A DNA stretch of 64,000 nt from Streptomonospora alba (GCF_000826685.1 NZ_JROO01000038.1:1-64000), one strand, 5' to 3'. Shown: positions 33,240-41,961, numbered from the stretch's first letter. The notes: generated by a model not told the origin, from the letters alone. Numbers and translations are program-made.

Positions 33240-34112
33240 ATGGAGAACGCGGGCACGCCCGTGATCGAGGTCGAGGACCTGCGCGTGCGCTACCGCGGGG
33301 CCGGGACCGACGCCGTGGCGGGGATGGCCTTCACGGTCGCCCCCGGCGAGGTGTTCGGATTCCTGGGGCCCAGCGGCGCGGGCAAGTCGACGGTGCAGCG
33401 GATCCTCACCCGCCTGCTGCGCGGTTACAGCGGTCGAGCCGCCGCGTTCGGGCGGCCGCTGGAGGATTGGGGCGGCGACTACTACGAACGCATCGGGGTC
33501 GGCTTCGAGCTGCCCGTGGCCTTCGGCAAGCTCACCGCCGCGGAGAACCTCGCCGCCGTGGCGCGCCTGTACCGCCGCCCGGCGCCGCCCGTGCGCGATC
33601 TGCTGGAGGCGGTCGACCTGGGCGGGGTCGCCGATCGGCGCGTCGAGGGGTTCTCCAAGGGCATGCGCATGCGGCTCAACCTGGCCCGTGCTCTGGTCAA
33701 CCGTCCCGATCTGCTGTTCCTGGACGAACCCACCACCGGCCAGGACCCCGTGCACGCCGCCGCGCTGCGCGAGCTGATCCGCGACCAGGCACGGCGGGGC
33801 ACGACAGTGTTCCTGACCACCCACGACATGACCACCGCCGACCGGTTGTGCGACCGCGTCGCTTTCGTGGTGGGCGGATCCATCGCTGCCGTGGACTCCC
33901 CGCGCGCCTTCAAACTGCGCTACGGGCGCCCGGGAGTGCAGGTGGAGTACCGCGTCGACGGCCGCCTGGACGTCCGGCAGGTACCGCTGGACACGCTGAC
34001 AGCCGACAGCGAACTGGCCGAGCTGCTCGCCCGGGGCGCGGTCGAGACGGTCCACACGCGTGAGGCGTCGCTGGACGACGTGTTCGCCACCGTCACCGAG
34101 GCGCGACTGTGA
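33240..34112 (+). CDS. ABC exporter ATPase, fluoroquinolone-exporter (Rv2688c)-like
   Basis: A 290-residue ABC ATPase. Walker A GPSGAGKSTVQRIL; GDYYERIGVGFELP precedes the Q-loop region; the signature is the unusual FSKGMRMRLNLARAL; Walker B is LLFLDEPTTGQDP; H-loop TTHDM. The YYERIGV-FELP and FSKGM features recall the mycobacterial fluoroquinolone exporter ATPase Rv2688c, from memory. The ATG at 33240 has GGAGGGAC upstream. The stop overlaps the permease GTG. Confidence 0.85.
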   Translation: MENAGTPVIEVEDLRVRYRGAGTDAVAGMAFTVAPGEVFGFLGPSGAGKSTVQRILTRLLRGYSGRAAAFGRPLEDWGGDYYERIGVGFELPVAFGKLTAAENLAAVARLYRRPAPPVRDLLEAVDLGGVADRRVEGFSKGMRMRLNLARALVNRPDLLFLDEPTTGQDPVHAAALRELIRDQARRGTTVFLTTHDMTTADRLCDRVAFVVGGSIAAVDSPRAFKLRYGRPGVQVEYRVDGRLDVRQVPLDTLTADSELAELLARGAVETVHTREASLDDVFATVTEARL

Positions 34113-35719
34113 CCGGCGGGTGGGCGGCGCGTGCGGCGGCCGGTGCGGCCTTGGAGTGGCGGGTGGAACTGCGCCACGGGGTGCCCGCCGCCGCGGCGGT
34201 ACTCGCGGTGCTGTGGACCGCGGTCCTGCTCGCCGTTCCGGCCGCGTCGGCACCCACGGTCGCCGCCCACCTGCTGATCGTCGACACCGCCGGCTTCGGC
34301 GTGCTCTTCGCCGTCGTGCTGGTGCTCTTCGAGCGGGCCGAGGGCGGCCGGGCGATCCTGGCGGCGGCTCCGCTGCGGTCTGCCGAGTACGTCGGGGCGA
34401 AACTCGGGGTGCTCACCTGCCTCGCGGCGGCGATCGCGGTCCCGATGACCCTCGCGGCCGCGCGCGGGCGCCCGGGCGCAGGGTCGGCGCTGCCGCCGGT
34501 GCTGCTGGGTGTGGTGCTGCTGTCGCTGCTGCTTGTCGGGGGCGTGCTGGCGGCCTGCGGCCGTTCGGCCGGGCCGGGAGTGCTGTTCACCCGGCTTCCG
34601 CTGGTCGCCCCGCTGGTGGCGGCACCGCTCGTGCACGTATCAGGTGCCCTCGACCATCCGCTGCTGTACCTGGTGCCCACCACCGGCGGCGCCGACCTGA
34701 TCCGCGCCGGGCTGCTGCCCGAGGCGGCACCCGGGGCCGGGCCGCTGGCCGTGGCCGTGCTGTACCTGCTCGTGTGGATCGCGGGTGCCGCGGTCCTCGC
34801 CGGCAGGGCGGCGGGACCGGAGACGGCGGCCGCGGTCCCGCCGCCGGGCGACCGGTCGAGCCTGCGCCCCGAACTCGGCGAGGGGCGAACCACCGGCACC
34901 GCCCGCGCGCGTGCCGACGCCCCTGCCGCGGGTCGGGTGCCCGGCGGCACAGGCGCATCGGCCGTGCCGCGGCGCGGCGGAGCCGTGGGCGGGCTGGCGC
35001 GTGTCGATCTGCGCGGGCTGCTGCGCGATCCGATGCTCGTCGCGCTGCTGCTGGGGCCGGTCCTGCTCGCGCTGGCGCTGCGGTGGGGGTATCCGCCGGT
35101 GAGCGGTTTCCTGTCGGACCGCTACGGGCTCGACACCGCACCCCTTGCTCCTGTGCTGCTGGCGGCGCTGGTGGTGCTGCACGTGCCGATGATGATCGGC
35201 GCGATCGCGGCCCTGCGGACGGTCGAGGACGCCGACGACGGCACGCAACTGCTGTACCGGGTCTCGCCGCTGGGCCTGCCGCGCTACCTCGCCTACAGGC
35301 TGGCGGTGGCCTCGATCGCGGCGGCGGGCGGGCTGGCGGCGGCCGTCCCGCTGTCGGGCCTGGCGGCCGGCGTTCCCGCCGAGCGGGCTCCCGCGCTGGT
35401 CGCGGCGGTCGCGCTGGCAGCGCTCCAGGCGCCGCTGTTCGTGCTCGCCGCCACCGCGTTCGCGCCCTCCAAGATCGAGACTCTGGTGCTGGTCAAGGTC
35501 GCCGGTGCGGTCTTCACCCTGACCCCGGTCGCGGTGTGGTGGCTGCCCGGCCGGGCCGCGTGGGCGCTCGCGCCCCTGCCGCTGTTCTGGCCGACCGCGG
35601 TGCTTCCCGGATTCGGCACGGTCCCCTGGCCCGCGGGTCTGGCCGCGGGAACGGTCGTCGCGGCGCTCAGCGGCGCGTGGCTGGTCCGGCGCACCGTGCG
35701 GCGCCTGGAGGGCGGGTGA
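34109..35719 (+). CDS. Fused double ABC-2-type permease
   Basis: A 536-residue membrane protein with two halves. Residues 1-235 hold about six hydrophobic helices, starting at WRVELRHGVPAAAAVLAVLW. A hydrophilic linker rich in Pro/Gly/Arg spans about 236-290. Residues 291-536 hold six more, starting at ARVDLRGLLRDPMLVALLLG. Each half is about the size of one subunit of the Rv2686c/Rv2687c pair (about 250 residues each), so this looks like a natural fusion. The GTG overlaps the ATPase stop (GTGA). Confidence 0.78.
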   Translation: MTGGWAARAAAGAALEWRVELRHGVPAAAAVLAVLWTAVLLAVPAASAPTVAAHLLIVDTAGFGVLFAVVLVLFERAEGGRAILAAAPLRSAEYVGAKLGVLTCLAAAIAVPMTLAAARGRPGAGSALPPVLLGVVLLSLLLVGGVLAACGRSAGPGVLFTRLPLVAPLVAAPLVHVSGALDHPLLYLVPTTGGADLIRAGLLPEAAPGAGPLAVAVLYLLVWIAGAAVLAGRAAGPETAAAVPPPGDRSSLRPELGEGRTTGTARARADAPAAGRVPGGTGASAVPRRGGAVGGLARVDLRGLLRDPMLVALLLGPVLLALALRWGYPPVSGFLSDRYGLDTAPLAPVLLAALVVLHVPMMIGAIAALRTVEDADDGTQLLYRVSPLGLPRYLAYRLAVASIAAAGGLAAAVPLSGLAAGVPAERAPALVAAVALAALQAPLFVLAATAFAPSKIETLVLVKVAGAVFTLTPVAVWWLPGRAAWALAPLPLFWPTAVLPGFGTVPWPAGLAAGTVVAALSGAWLVRRTVRRLEGG

Positions 35720-35872
35720 GCGCACGCCGCTATCCCGCGTGCAGGTCGCCGAGGCAGTGGCGCACGCGGCCCCGCGTGCGCCGGGCCGCGCGGGCGAGCC
35801 GCCCATCGCCGCCTCGGGGCCCGGAGCCGCCGGGGCAGGAGGGGCCGCGGTCTTCCGCGGCGTCGGTGCGGG

Positions 35873-36322
35873 TCACCACTGAGCCGACGGCGGCCGCACA
35901 GGCCGCCAGGCGTAGGTGCTGGAGAGCACCATGGTGCTGGACGGGCGGCCGTGCTCGGCCAGCCGGTCGATGACCTCCTCGAAGTGCGCCATCGAGGCCA
36001 CCGCCACCAGCAGCACGCAGCAGGCGTCGCCGGTGACCCGGTGGAGCTGCAGGATCTCGGTCATCTCCAGGGCCGGCGCGTCGCGCAGCAGGCACCGGGG
36101 GCCGAAACACTCCATGCGCACCAGCGCGGTCACCGGCAGCCCGGCGGCGGCGGGATCGACGTGCGCGTGGTAACCCGTGATCACGCCGGAGTCCTGCAGC
36201 CGCCGCACCCGATCGGCCACAGCGGGCGCCGACAGGTTCACCCGCCGCGACAGTTCGTTGTAGGACAGCCGGGCGTCCTCCTGCAGCTCTTCGAGGATCC
36301 GCCGGTCGACGGTGTCCAACAC
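35873..36322 (-). CDS. AsnC/Lrp-family regulator
   Basis: A 149-residue Lrp-type protein. The HTH spans 5-55 (DRRILEELQEDARLSYNELSRRVNLSAPAVADRVRRLQDSGVI), followed by a RAM-type ligand domain (LHRVTGDACCVLLVAVASMAHFEEVIDRL). GTG 36322 has GGAGGGGA upstream. It is divergent from kynA with a 259-bp gap and probably controls the tryptophan-degrading genes in response to tryptophan or kynurenine (inferred). Confidence 0.88.
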   Translation of the reverse strand: MLDTVDRRILEELQEDARLSYNELSRRVNLSAPAVADRVRRLQDSGVITGYHAHVDPAAAGLPVTALVRMECFGPRCLLRDAPALEMTEILQLHRVTGDACCVLLVAVASMAHFEEVIDRLAEHGRPSSTMVLSSTYAWRPVRPPSAQW

Positions 36323-36463
36323 GTCCCCTCCCGTATGCGCCGCGTGCCCGGCATGCCAGGTGGCTCAGCGCCTCGTCGCCACGCCGCGCCCCGGCCCTTC
36401 CGGCCGCCTAGTCCGGGCCTGGAACAGTCCCTTTGCGCTCGTAAACACTACAGCCGACACCGA

Positions 36464-36497
36464 TTGCGGACGTTAAGCACGGACCTCCGATCCGCAA
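36464..36497. promoter_or_regulatory. Inverted repeat between asnC and kynA
   Basis: TTGCGGA (36464-36470) and TCCGCAA (36491-36497) form a perfect 7-bp inverted repeat with a 20-bp spacer, 85 bp before kynA. A third related half, TTGCGC, is at 36433. Candidate binding site for the AsnC protein. Confidence 0.4.
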
Positions 36498-36581
36498 GTG
36501 CCGGCCATTCAATCCGCGGTCCCGCTTGGCTCATGCTGGGGTAGACCGACGCGCACCGCGCGAGCAGAGAGGTGAGCAACG

Positions 36582-37469
36582 ATGGCCATGACCGCGTCCT
36601 ACGACCACGGGCGCTCGGCGCCCGGCGACGCGGCCGCGGAGAGCGCCGGCGCACCGCAGACCTGCCCGGTGCTCGGCACCGACGAGGCCGCCGCCTATAC
36701 CGACTACGTGCACACCGAGACGCTGCTGAGCCTGCAGCGTCCGCGTACCGGCGAGTCGGCCGAGTTGTCCTTCATCATCACGACCCAGGTGATGGAGCTA
36801 CTGTTCCGGCTGATCCGCCACCACTGGGAAGAGGCCCGGGACGCGCTGGAGGCCGACGACACCGCATCGGCCCTGGCGGCGCTGCGCCGCGCCACCGGCC
36901 CCCAGGACGTGCTCGTGGAGTCCTGGGCCATGCTGGCCACGCTGACCCCCGCGGAGTTCGACAGGTTCCGCGACTCGCTGGGCGTGGCCTCGGGCGTGCA
37001 GTCGGCCGGGTACCGGCAGCTGGAGTTCCTGCTGGGCAACAAGTCGGCGGGGATGGCGCGAGCACAGAGCGGACTGCCCGTGGCAAGCGCCGAGTTGGAG
37101 CGGACCCTCGCCGAGCCCGGCCTCTACGACGCCGCGCTGCGGCTGCTGCGCCGGCGCGGGACGGCCGTGCCCGACGAGGTCGCCGAGCGCGACTGGAGCC
37201 GCCCCTACAAGCCCGATCCCCGGGTGGAGGGAGCCTGGGCCGAGGTCTACGCCGACGAGCGCCCCGGCAACGACCTGCTGCAGCTTGCCGAGGCCCTCAT
37301 GGACACCGCCGAGCGCGTGACCCGGTGGCGGCACCGGCACCTGATGGCGGTCAAGCGCTCCATGGGCGCCAAACCCGGCACCGGCGGATCCAGCGGGCTC
37401 GACTGGCTCGCCCGCAACGCCGCCCAGGACGTCTTCCCCGAACTGTGGTCGCTGCGAACCGGAGTGTGA
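36582..37469 (+). CDS. kynA: Tryptophan 2,3-dioxygenase
   Basis: A 295-residue heme dioxygenase opening the indole ring of tryptophan to N-formylkynurenine. Family signatures: YTDYVHTETLLSLQ near 39, LSFIITTQVMELLFRLIRHHWEEAR with the proximal active-site region, VASGVQSAGYRQLEFLLGNKSAGM and RWRHRHLMAVKRSMGAKPGTGGSSG with the heme-ligand His. ATG 36582 has AGAGGTGAG upstream; ATG 36588 is also possible. It is followed by kynU after 206 bp without an evident gene. Confidence 0.94.
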   Translation: MAMTASYDHGRSAPGDAAAESAGAPQTCPVLGTDEAAAYTDYVHTETLLSLQRPRTGESAELSFIITTQVMELLFRLIRHHWEEARDALEADDTASALAALRRATGPQDVLVESWAMLATLTPAEFDRFRDSLGVASGVQSAGYRQLEFLLGNKSAGMARAQSGLPVASAELERTLAEPGLYDAALRLLRRRGTAVPDEVAERDWSRPYKPDPRVEGAWAEVYADERPGNDLLQLAEALMDTAERVTRWRHRHLMAVKRSMGAKPGTGGSSGLDWLARNAAQDVFPELWSLRTGV

Positions 37470-37675
37470 GGCCCCGGCCCGCCGCGGGCATGCATGCCTT
37501 GTGCCACCCGCCACCGCCCCGATCGGCGACACCGCGTGTCCGTGTTCGCGTCGTCGGCCACCGCCCCGACCGGGGCGCTGCGCGCAGGTTCCCCGCCGGA
37601 CCGGCTGCCGCCTCCGCCCCACCCCGCGCATCGGCCAGCCCGTCCGCCCGTCCAGCTCAGGAAGGCCGCACCCGC

Positions 37676-38911
37676 ATGACACCCATCACCCGCCCCGACT
37701 GCGTCCGGCGTGACGACGAGGACCCGCTCGCCGGGTTCCGCCGGGAGTTCCTGCTGCCCGAGGGCGTGATCTACCTCGACGGCAACTCGCTGGGCGCGCT
37801 GCCGGCGGCCGCTCCGGGGCGCATCGCGCGCACGGTCGAGCACGAGTGGGGCGAGCGGCTGATCGCCAGCTGGAACGACGCCGGGTGGTGGGACAAGCCG
37901 CGCGCCCTGGGCGCCAAACTCGCGCCGCTGGTGGGTGCTGCACCGCACGAGGTGGTCGTCGGCGACGGGACCTCCGCCAACCTGTTCAAGGCGCTGGTGG
38001 CGGCGCTGCGGCTGAACCCCGAGCGGCACGTCGTGCTGGGGGAGAAGGGCAACTTCCCCACCGACCTCTACATCACCGAGGGCGTGGCCGAGATCATGGG
38101 TGCCGTCGAGCGCCGGGTCGACGCCGACAACCGCGCGGCCCTGGCCGGTGCGCTGGCGGCGGGCGATGTGGCGGTCCTGCTGCTGAGCCATGTGGACTAC
38201 CGCACGGGCGCCCTGCGCGACATGGCCGAGATCACCCGGTTGGCCCACGCCAACGGGACGCTGGTGGTGTGGGACCTGTGCCACAGTGTCGGCGCGCTGC
38301 CGATCGAGCTGGCGGGCTGCGGCGTCGACTTCGCGGTGGGCTGCACCTACAAGTACCTCAACGCCGGGCCGGGCGCTCCCGCGTTCGTCTTCGCCGCCCA
38401 GCGCCACCACTCCGCCGCCCGCCAGCCGCTGACCGGATGGCACGGCCACGCCCGGCCCTTCGACTTCTCCGGCGAGTACGCACCCGCCGAGGGGGCGAGC
38501 AGCTTCCTCAGCGGATCGCAGCCGGTGGTGGCCGCCGCCGCGCTGGAGGCCTCGCTCGACCTGTGGCAGCGCGTGGACCTGCGGCTGCTGCGAGAGAAGA
38601 GCGTGGCGCTGACGGAGCTGTTCATCGAGCAGACGCGCTCCGCCGGACTCGATCTCGTGACGCCCCCCGAGCCCGATCGCCGCGGCAGCCAGGTCGCGCT
38701 GCGCCACCCCGAGGGGTACCCGATCGTGCAGGCTCTGATCGCACGCGGTGTGGTGGGCGACTTCCGTGCTCCCGACGTGCTGCGCTTCGGGTTCGCGCCG
38801 CTTTACCTGCGTTATGCCGACGTCTTCGACGCGGCCTCGGCGCTGGTCGAGGTGGTGCGCAGCGGGCAGTGGCGTGACCCGCGCTTTGCCGCCGCCAAGG
38901 CCGTGACCTGA
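37676..38911 (+). CDS. kynU: Kynureninase
   Basis: A 411-residue PLP enzyme cleaving kynurenine to anthranilate and alanine. Motifs: YLDGNSLGALP near residue 33, VVGDGTSANLFKALVAAL, VWDLCHSVGALP with the PLP-ring Asp, and CTYKYLNAGPGAPAFVF with the Schiff-base Lys. LRFGFAPLYLRYADV is near the C-terminus. ATG 37676 has GGAAGG ten bases upstream. The formamidase joining it to kynA is not next door, so that step must be encoded elsewhere. Confidence 0.94.
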   Translation: MTPITRPDCVRRDDEDPLAGFRREFLLPEGVIYLDGNSLGALPAAAPGRIARTVEHEWGERLIASWNDAGWWDKPRALGAKLAPLVGAAPHEVVVGDGTSANLFKALVAALRLNPERHVVLGEKGNFPTDLYITEGVAEIMGAVERRVDADNRAALAGALAAGDVAVLLLSHVDYRTGALRDMAEITRLAHANGTLVVWDLCHSVGALPIELAGCGVDFAVGCTYKYLNAGPGAPAFVFAAQRHHSAARQPLTGWHGHARPFDFSGEYAPAEGASSFLSGSQPVVAAAALEASLDLWQRVDLRLLREKSVALTELFIEQTRSAGLDLVTPPEPDRRGSQVALRHPEGYPIVQALIARGVVGDFRAPDVLRFGFAPLYLRYADVFDAASALVEVVRSGQWRDPRFAAAKAVT

Positions 38912-39429
38912 AGCACCGTCCGCCGCTGCCACCCCCGAGCGCTCCCGGCACCCGCAAACTGTGACGGGTGCCATATTTTTTTCGGTTTAAAGTCCTGAAA
39001 CCCCGCTCTGTTCAGGGGTTCCGTCCCTGTGAACCACCCCCGACGCAGGTCGTGATCAGGGGTTTTGCGTTCCCCCTTGTGGCATTTGACTTTTTCGTGG
39101 ACTACAGTCCCTCGTGATCGGTTCGTGACCTGGTCATTACCTTTTCAGGATCCAGGTCTGCATCCTCCGATGCCGAGCCCCGGGACATGACCCCGGGCCA
39201 AGAGGCCCCCGACCTCTTGCGGGCTGGGCCGCGCATCCAGCGCCTGCCCCGGTTCGCCGTCCTTCGACGGCGGCCGGCGATCCCGCCGCTCCTGGCCGTC
39301 CGGTCGGGAGTCCCCAGCAGACACACCGCTCCTCGGGCACCCCTGTTTCAGTGTGACCGAAAAGTCGGAAATGTCGTGCGTCTGTGCGGCCTCGCTCGGC
39401 CCCGCTCTGTCGAAATGGGTTGCGTTTTC
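38912..39429. other. Long structured leader of the DPBB gene
   Basis: A 518-bp gap. Its first half is locally A/T-richer. Visible structures include GTTCAGGG pairing with CCCTGTGAAC around 39010-39035, three 11-bp-phased repeats at 39114-39146, CAAGAGG/CCTCTTG (about 39198-39218) and CCCCGGG repeated around ACATGA. No convincing gene. It does not match a riboswitch class I can identify, though a regulatory leader is plausible. Confidence 0.45.
39114..39146. promoter_or_regulatory. Three 11-bp direct repeats (OmpR/MtrA-type)
   Basis: GTGATCGGTTC (39114), GTGACCTGGTC (39125) and ATTACCTTTTC (39136) repeat at exactly 11 bp, sharing RTKAYC with a TTC/GTC end. Helically phased direct repeats with GTnAC cores are typical of OmpR-family sites, and MtrA-type boxes before cell-wall genes look similar. 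The gene that follows encodes a cell-surface DPBB protein. Confidence 0.5.
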
Positions 39430-40404
39430 ATGAGTTCTGATCCTGTGCAGTACGGCGAGGTAAAGTCCTCCTACTTCTGGGACGACGGTTCCGGCATCAA
39501 CGGCGACACGGGTGCTCCCGCCTCCGGAGAGCCGATGCAGAAGGGCATGGCGGCCAGCCCCAGCTGGCCGCTCGGCACCGAGGGCTACGTCGAGTACAAC
39601 GGCAAGAAGGCCGAGTTCTTCATCGGTGACCGCGGCCCCGGACACCCCGCGGAGAACTGCGACGTCCTCCTCGACCTCGACGGCAAGACCTTCGCCGAGC
39701 TGACCGGCGGGAGCTGGAACGACTCCAGCTACACCGTCAGCGGCGGCCAGGGCCACATCGACGTCGAGTACTACATCACCGAGTGGGGCGACGGCGCGGG
39801 AACGGCCGGCGCGCCCCAGCCGATGAGCGGCTCCGAGGTGTGCGACGGCAAGGCCGTCCAGCCCGTCCCCGCCTCCGCCAAGGACGACGGAGACGAGAAG
39901 AAGAAGCAGGAGTCCGACTCCGACGAGGGCTCCTCCGACGAGGGCTCCTCCGACGAGGGCTCCTCCGAGGAGAGCGGCGACGACGGCGGCTCCGGCGAGA
40001 AGACCGCCAACGACGCGCAGGACTCCGGGGGCGAGGACTCCACGGAGCAGCAGCAGAGCGGCGCCGCCTCCGGCGACGGCGGCGACGACGGCTCCGGCAA
40101 GGGGCTGACGGCCGAGTCCGCCTCCAACGACATCTCCGGCATCTCCCTGGCCGGCAACGATCTGCCGCTGGCCGCCGGGGTGCTCACCCTGGCCATCGTG
40201 CCCGCGCTGCTGGTCGCCCTCCTCTTCGCCCGGCGCAAGCCCGCTGCCGACTACGCCGGCTCGGGCCGCCACCGCAGCTCCTCCCCGCTGTCGGCCGAAG
40301 GGCTGCGCGAGACCGCGCAGAGCGTGCGTGCGACCGCCGTTTCCTACTGGGAGCGTGCAAGCCGGTCCGTGCGCCGCGACTCCGGCGGCACCGGCCGGGA
40401 GTAA
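39430..40404 (+). CDS. Surface protein with DPBB (RlpA-like) domain and C-terminal membrane anchor
   Basis: 324 residues. A double-psi beta-barrel-like domain at about 5-120 has GEVKSSYFW and the hallmark IGDRGPGHPAENCDVLLDLDGKTFAEL. A low-complexity acidic stretch at 150-220 includes three DEGSS repeats. A membrane helix at about 243-263 is followed by FARRKPAADY and a basic tail. The topology needs the barrel outside, yet no signal peptide precedes it. ATG 39430 lacks a ribosome site; ATG 39415 would add MGCVF. The 5' end may be wrong or damaged. Possibly a peptidoglycan or glycan-binding protein. Confidence 0.7.
   Translation: MSSDPVQYGEVKSSYFWDDGSGINGDTGAPASGEPMQKGMAASPSWPLGTEGYVEYNGKKAEFFIGDRGPGHPAENCDVLLDLDGKTFAELTGGSWNDSSYTVSGGQGHIDVEYYITEWGDGAGTAGAPQPMSGSEVCDGKAVQPVPASAKDDGDEKKKQESDSDEGSSDEGSSDEGSSEESGDDGGSGEKTANDAQDSGGEDSTEQQQSGAASGDGGDDGSGKGLTAESASNDISGISLAGNDLPLAAGVLTLAIVPALLVALLFARRKPAADYAGSGRHRSSSPLSAEGLRETAQSVRATAVSYWERASRSVRRDSGGTGRE
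39919..39963 (+). repeat. Three tandem 15-bp units in the DPBB gene
   Basis: TCCGACGAGGGCTCC occurs three times in perfect tandem (39919, 39934, 39949), encoding SDEGS repeats in the acidic linker. Length variation between strains is likely. Confidence 0.85.
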
Positions 40405-40438
40405 CCGCCCCGGCCGATCCGGCCGATCCGGCGACGGC

Positions 40439-40493
40439 ACGACAGCGGCCGCGCTTGCGCCTCTCCGGGGCGTCGGCGCGGCCGCCGTGTCGT
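40439..40493. terminator. Bulged hairpin between convergent DPBB and E2 genes
   Basis: ACGACA plus GCGGCCGCGC (40439-40454) pair with GCGCGGCCGC and TGTCGT (40476-40493), with only a CG bulge at 40486-40487. It lies between two convergent stops and no T-run is seen. Confidence 0.6.
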
Positions 40494-40503
40494 CTGCGGG
40501 CGC

Positions 40504-41961
40504 TTACACGTCGCCGAGCAGCACGGCCGGACGTTCTACGCAGTCGGCGAGGAAGCGCAGGAACGCGCCGGCCTCGGCTCCGTCGCACACTCGGTGATCG
40601 AAGGCGAGCGTCAGTTCGGTGACCGGGCGCAGTGCGAGTTCCCCGTCGTGTGCCCAGGGGCGTTCGGCGATGCGGCCCACGCCCGCGATCGCCGACTCGG
40701 GGTGGTTGATCACCGCCGCCGCCCCGTCCACGCCGAACACGCCGTAGTTGTTGACCGTGAACGTCCCGCCCCGGAGCCGCTCGGGGGGCAGGGTGCCCGC
40801 GCGGGCACCTTCGGTGAGCGCCGAGACCTCGGCCGCCAGCTCGCGGGCGGTCAGCGTGTGGGCGTCGTGCACCACGGGGACCACCAGCCCGCGCGGCGTC
40901 TGCGCGGCGAAGCCCAGGTGGACGCCCTGCGGACGGAGCAGCTCCTCGCGCTCGGGATCGAACCGGGAGTTCAGCGCGGGAAACCGCGTCAGCCCGAGGA
41001 CGCAGAAGCGGGCCAGGAGCGCCAGCAGGCCCACCGGCCGCTCGGGGTCGGCCTCGTTGATCGCCGTCCGCAGCTCCAGCAGTCCTGTGGCGTCGGCGTC
41101 GACCCACACGGTGGCCTCGGGGATCTCGCGCCGCGACCTGGTCATCCGGCGGGCCATCTCCCGGTGCGGAGCCGAAAGGGCGACGCGCTCGGCCGCGGCG
41201 GTCGACCCGTCCGGTCCGCCCGCCGGCGTCCGCGCACCTGCGGGAGAGGTCTCGCAAGCCGCTCCGGAAGCGTCGGCGCCTGCGCGCGGCGGGGCGGCCG
41301 GGGCCGCAGCGGCGACGGCCGCCTCGACGTCGCGCCGCAGCACCACGCCGCCTTCGCCGCTGCCGGCGAGCGCGGCGGCGTCGATTCCGTGCTCGCGCGC
41401 GATGCGGCGCACCAGCGGCGAGATCACCGGCGCCCGCTCGCCGGGTGCGGGCCGTGGCGGAGGAGGTGCCGCGGACGCCGTTGTCCGCGGCACCTCCTCT
41501 TCTGCGTCCCGCCAGGGGAGGAGGCGGCGGGACGGGCCTTCCGGGCGGGTGCCGAACCCCACCAGTACGGCGCCGGAACCGGTGGCGGAGCCGTTCGCCT
41601 CCGGCGCGGCACGGGTGGCGGGCGCGGCGGACGAACCGCCGACGCCTTCTCCGCCGGCGGCGCTCCGGCCGCCGCCCTCGCCGGTCGTGTCGCCGGGCTC
41701 CTCGGCCGTGCGCACGCTGACCAGCGGGGTCCCCACCGCCACGGTGTCGCCGGGCCCGCCGTGCAGTTCGGTGACGGTCCCGCCGAAGGGACAGGGCACC
41801 TGCACCGCGGCCTTGGCGGTCTCGACCTCGGCCACCGGCTGGTCCACGGCCACCGTGTCGCCCACGGCCACCAGCCATTGCACGATCTCGGCGTCCGTCA
41901 GCCCCTCGCCCAGGTCGGGCAGCAGGAAACTGCGCACGGCGCCCTCGCCCGCGCCGCTCAT
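40504..41961 (-). CDS. bkdC: 2-oxoacid dehydrogenase E2 (dihydrolipoyl acyltransferase)
   Basis: 485 residues. A single lipoyl domain at 8-85 has the lipoylated Lys50 in VEVETAKAAVQV. After a flexible Pro/Ala linker, a peripheral-subunit-binding domain (ISPLVRRIAREHGIDAAALAGSGEGGVVLRRDV) at about 200-235 and another linker lead to the acyltransferase domain at about 265-485, with VNNYGVFGVDGAAAVINHPESAI and catalytic FDHRVCDGAEAG. ATG 41961 overlaps the E1beta stop (ATGA) and has GGAGGTG upstream. It forms the core of a branched-chain or acetoin/pyruvate-type complex; BkdR next door favours branched-chain 2-oxoacids. Confidence 0.9.
   Translation of the reverse strand: MSGAGEGAVRSFLLPDLGEGLTDAEIVQWLVAVGDTVAVDQPVAEVETAKAAVQVPCPFGGTVTELHGGPGDTVAVGTPLVSVRTAEEPGDTTGEGGGRSAAGGEGVGGSSAAPATRAAPEANGSATGSGAVLVGFGTRPEGPSRRLLPWRDAEEEVPRTTASAAPPPPRPAPGERAPVISPLVRRIAREHGIDAAALAGSGEGGVVLRRDVEAAVAAAAPAAPPRAGADASGAACETSPAGARTPAGGPDGSTAAAERVALSAPHREMARRMTRSRREIPEATVWVDADATGLLELRTAINEADPERPVGLLALLARFCVLGLTRFPALNSRFDPEREELLRPQGVHLGFAAQTPRGLVVPVVHDAHTLTARELAAEVSALTEGARAGTLPPERLRGGTFTVNNYGVFGVDGAAAVINHPESAIAGVGRIAERPWAHDGELALRPVTELTLAFDHRVCDGAEAGAFLRFLADCVERPAVLLGDV

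Noticed and set aside
38912-39429. ydaO-type c-di-AMP riboswitch
   Set aside because: The position before a cell-wall type gene is suggestive, but I cannot find the conserved core sequences of that class.
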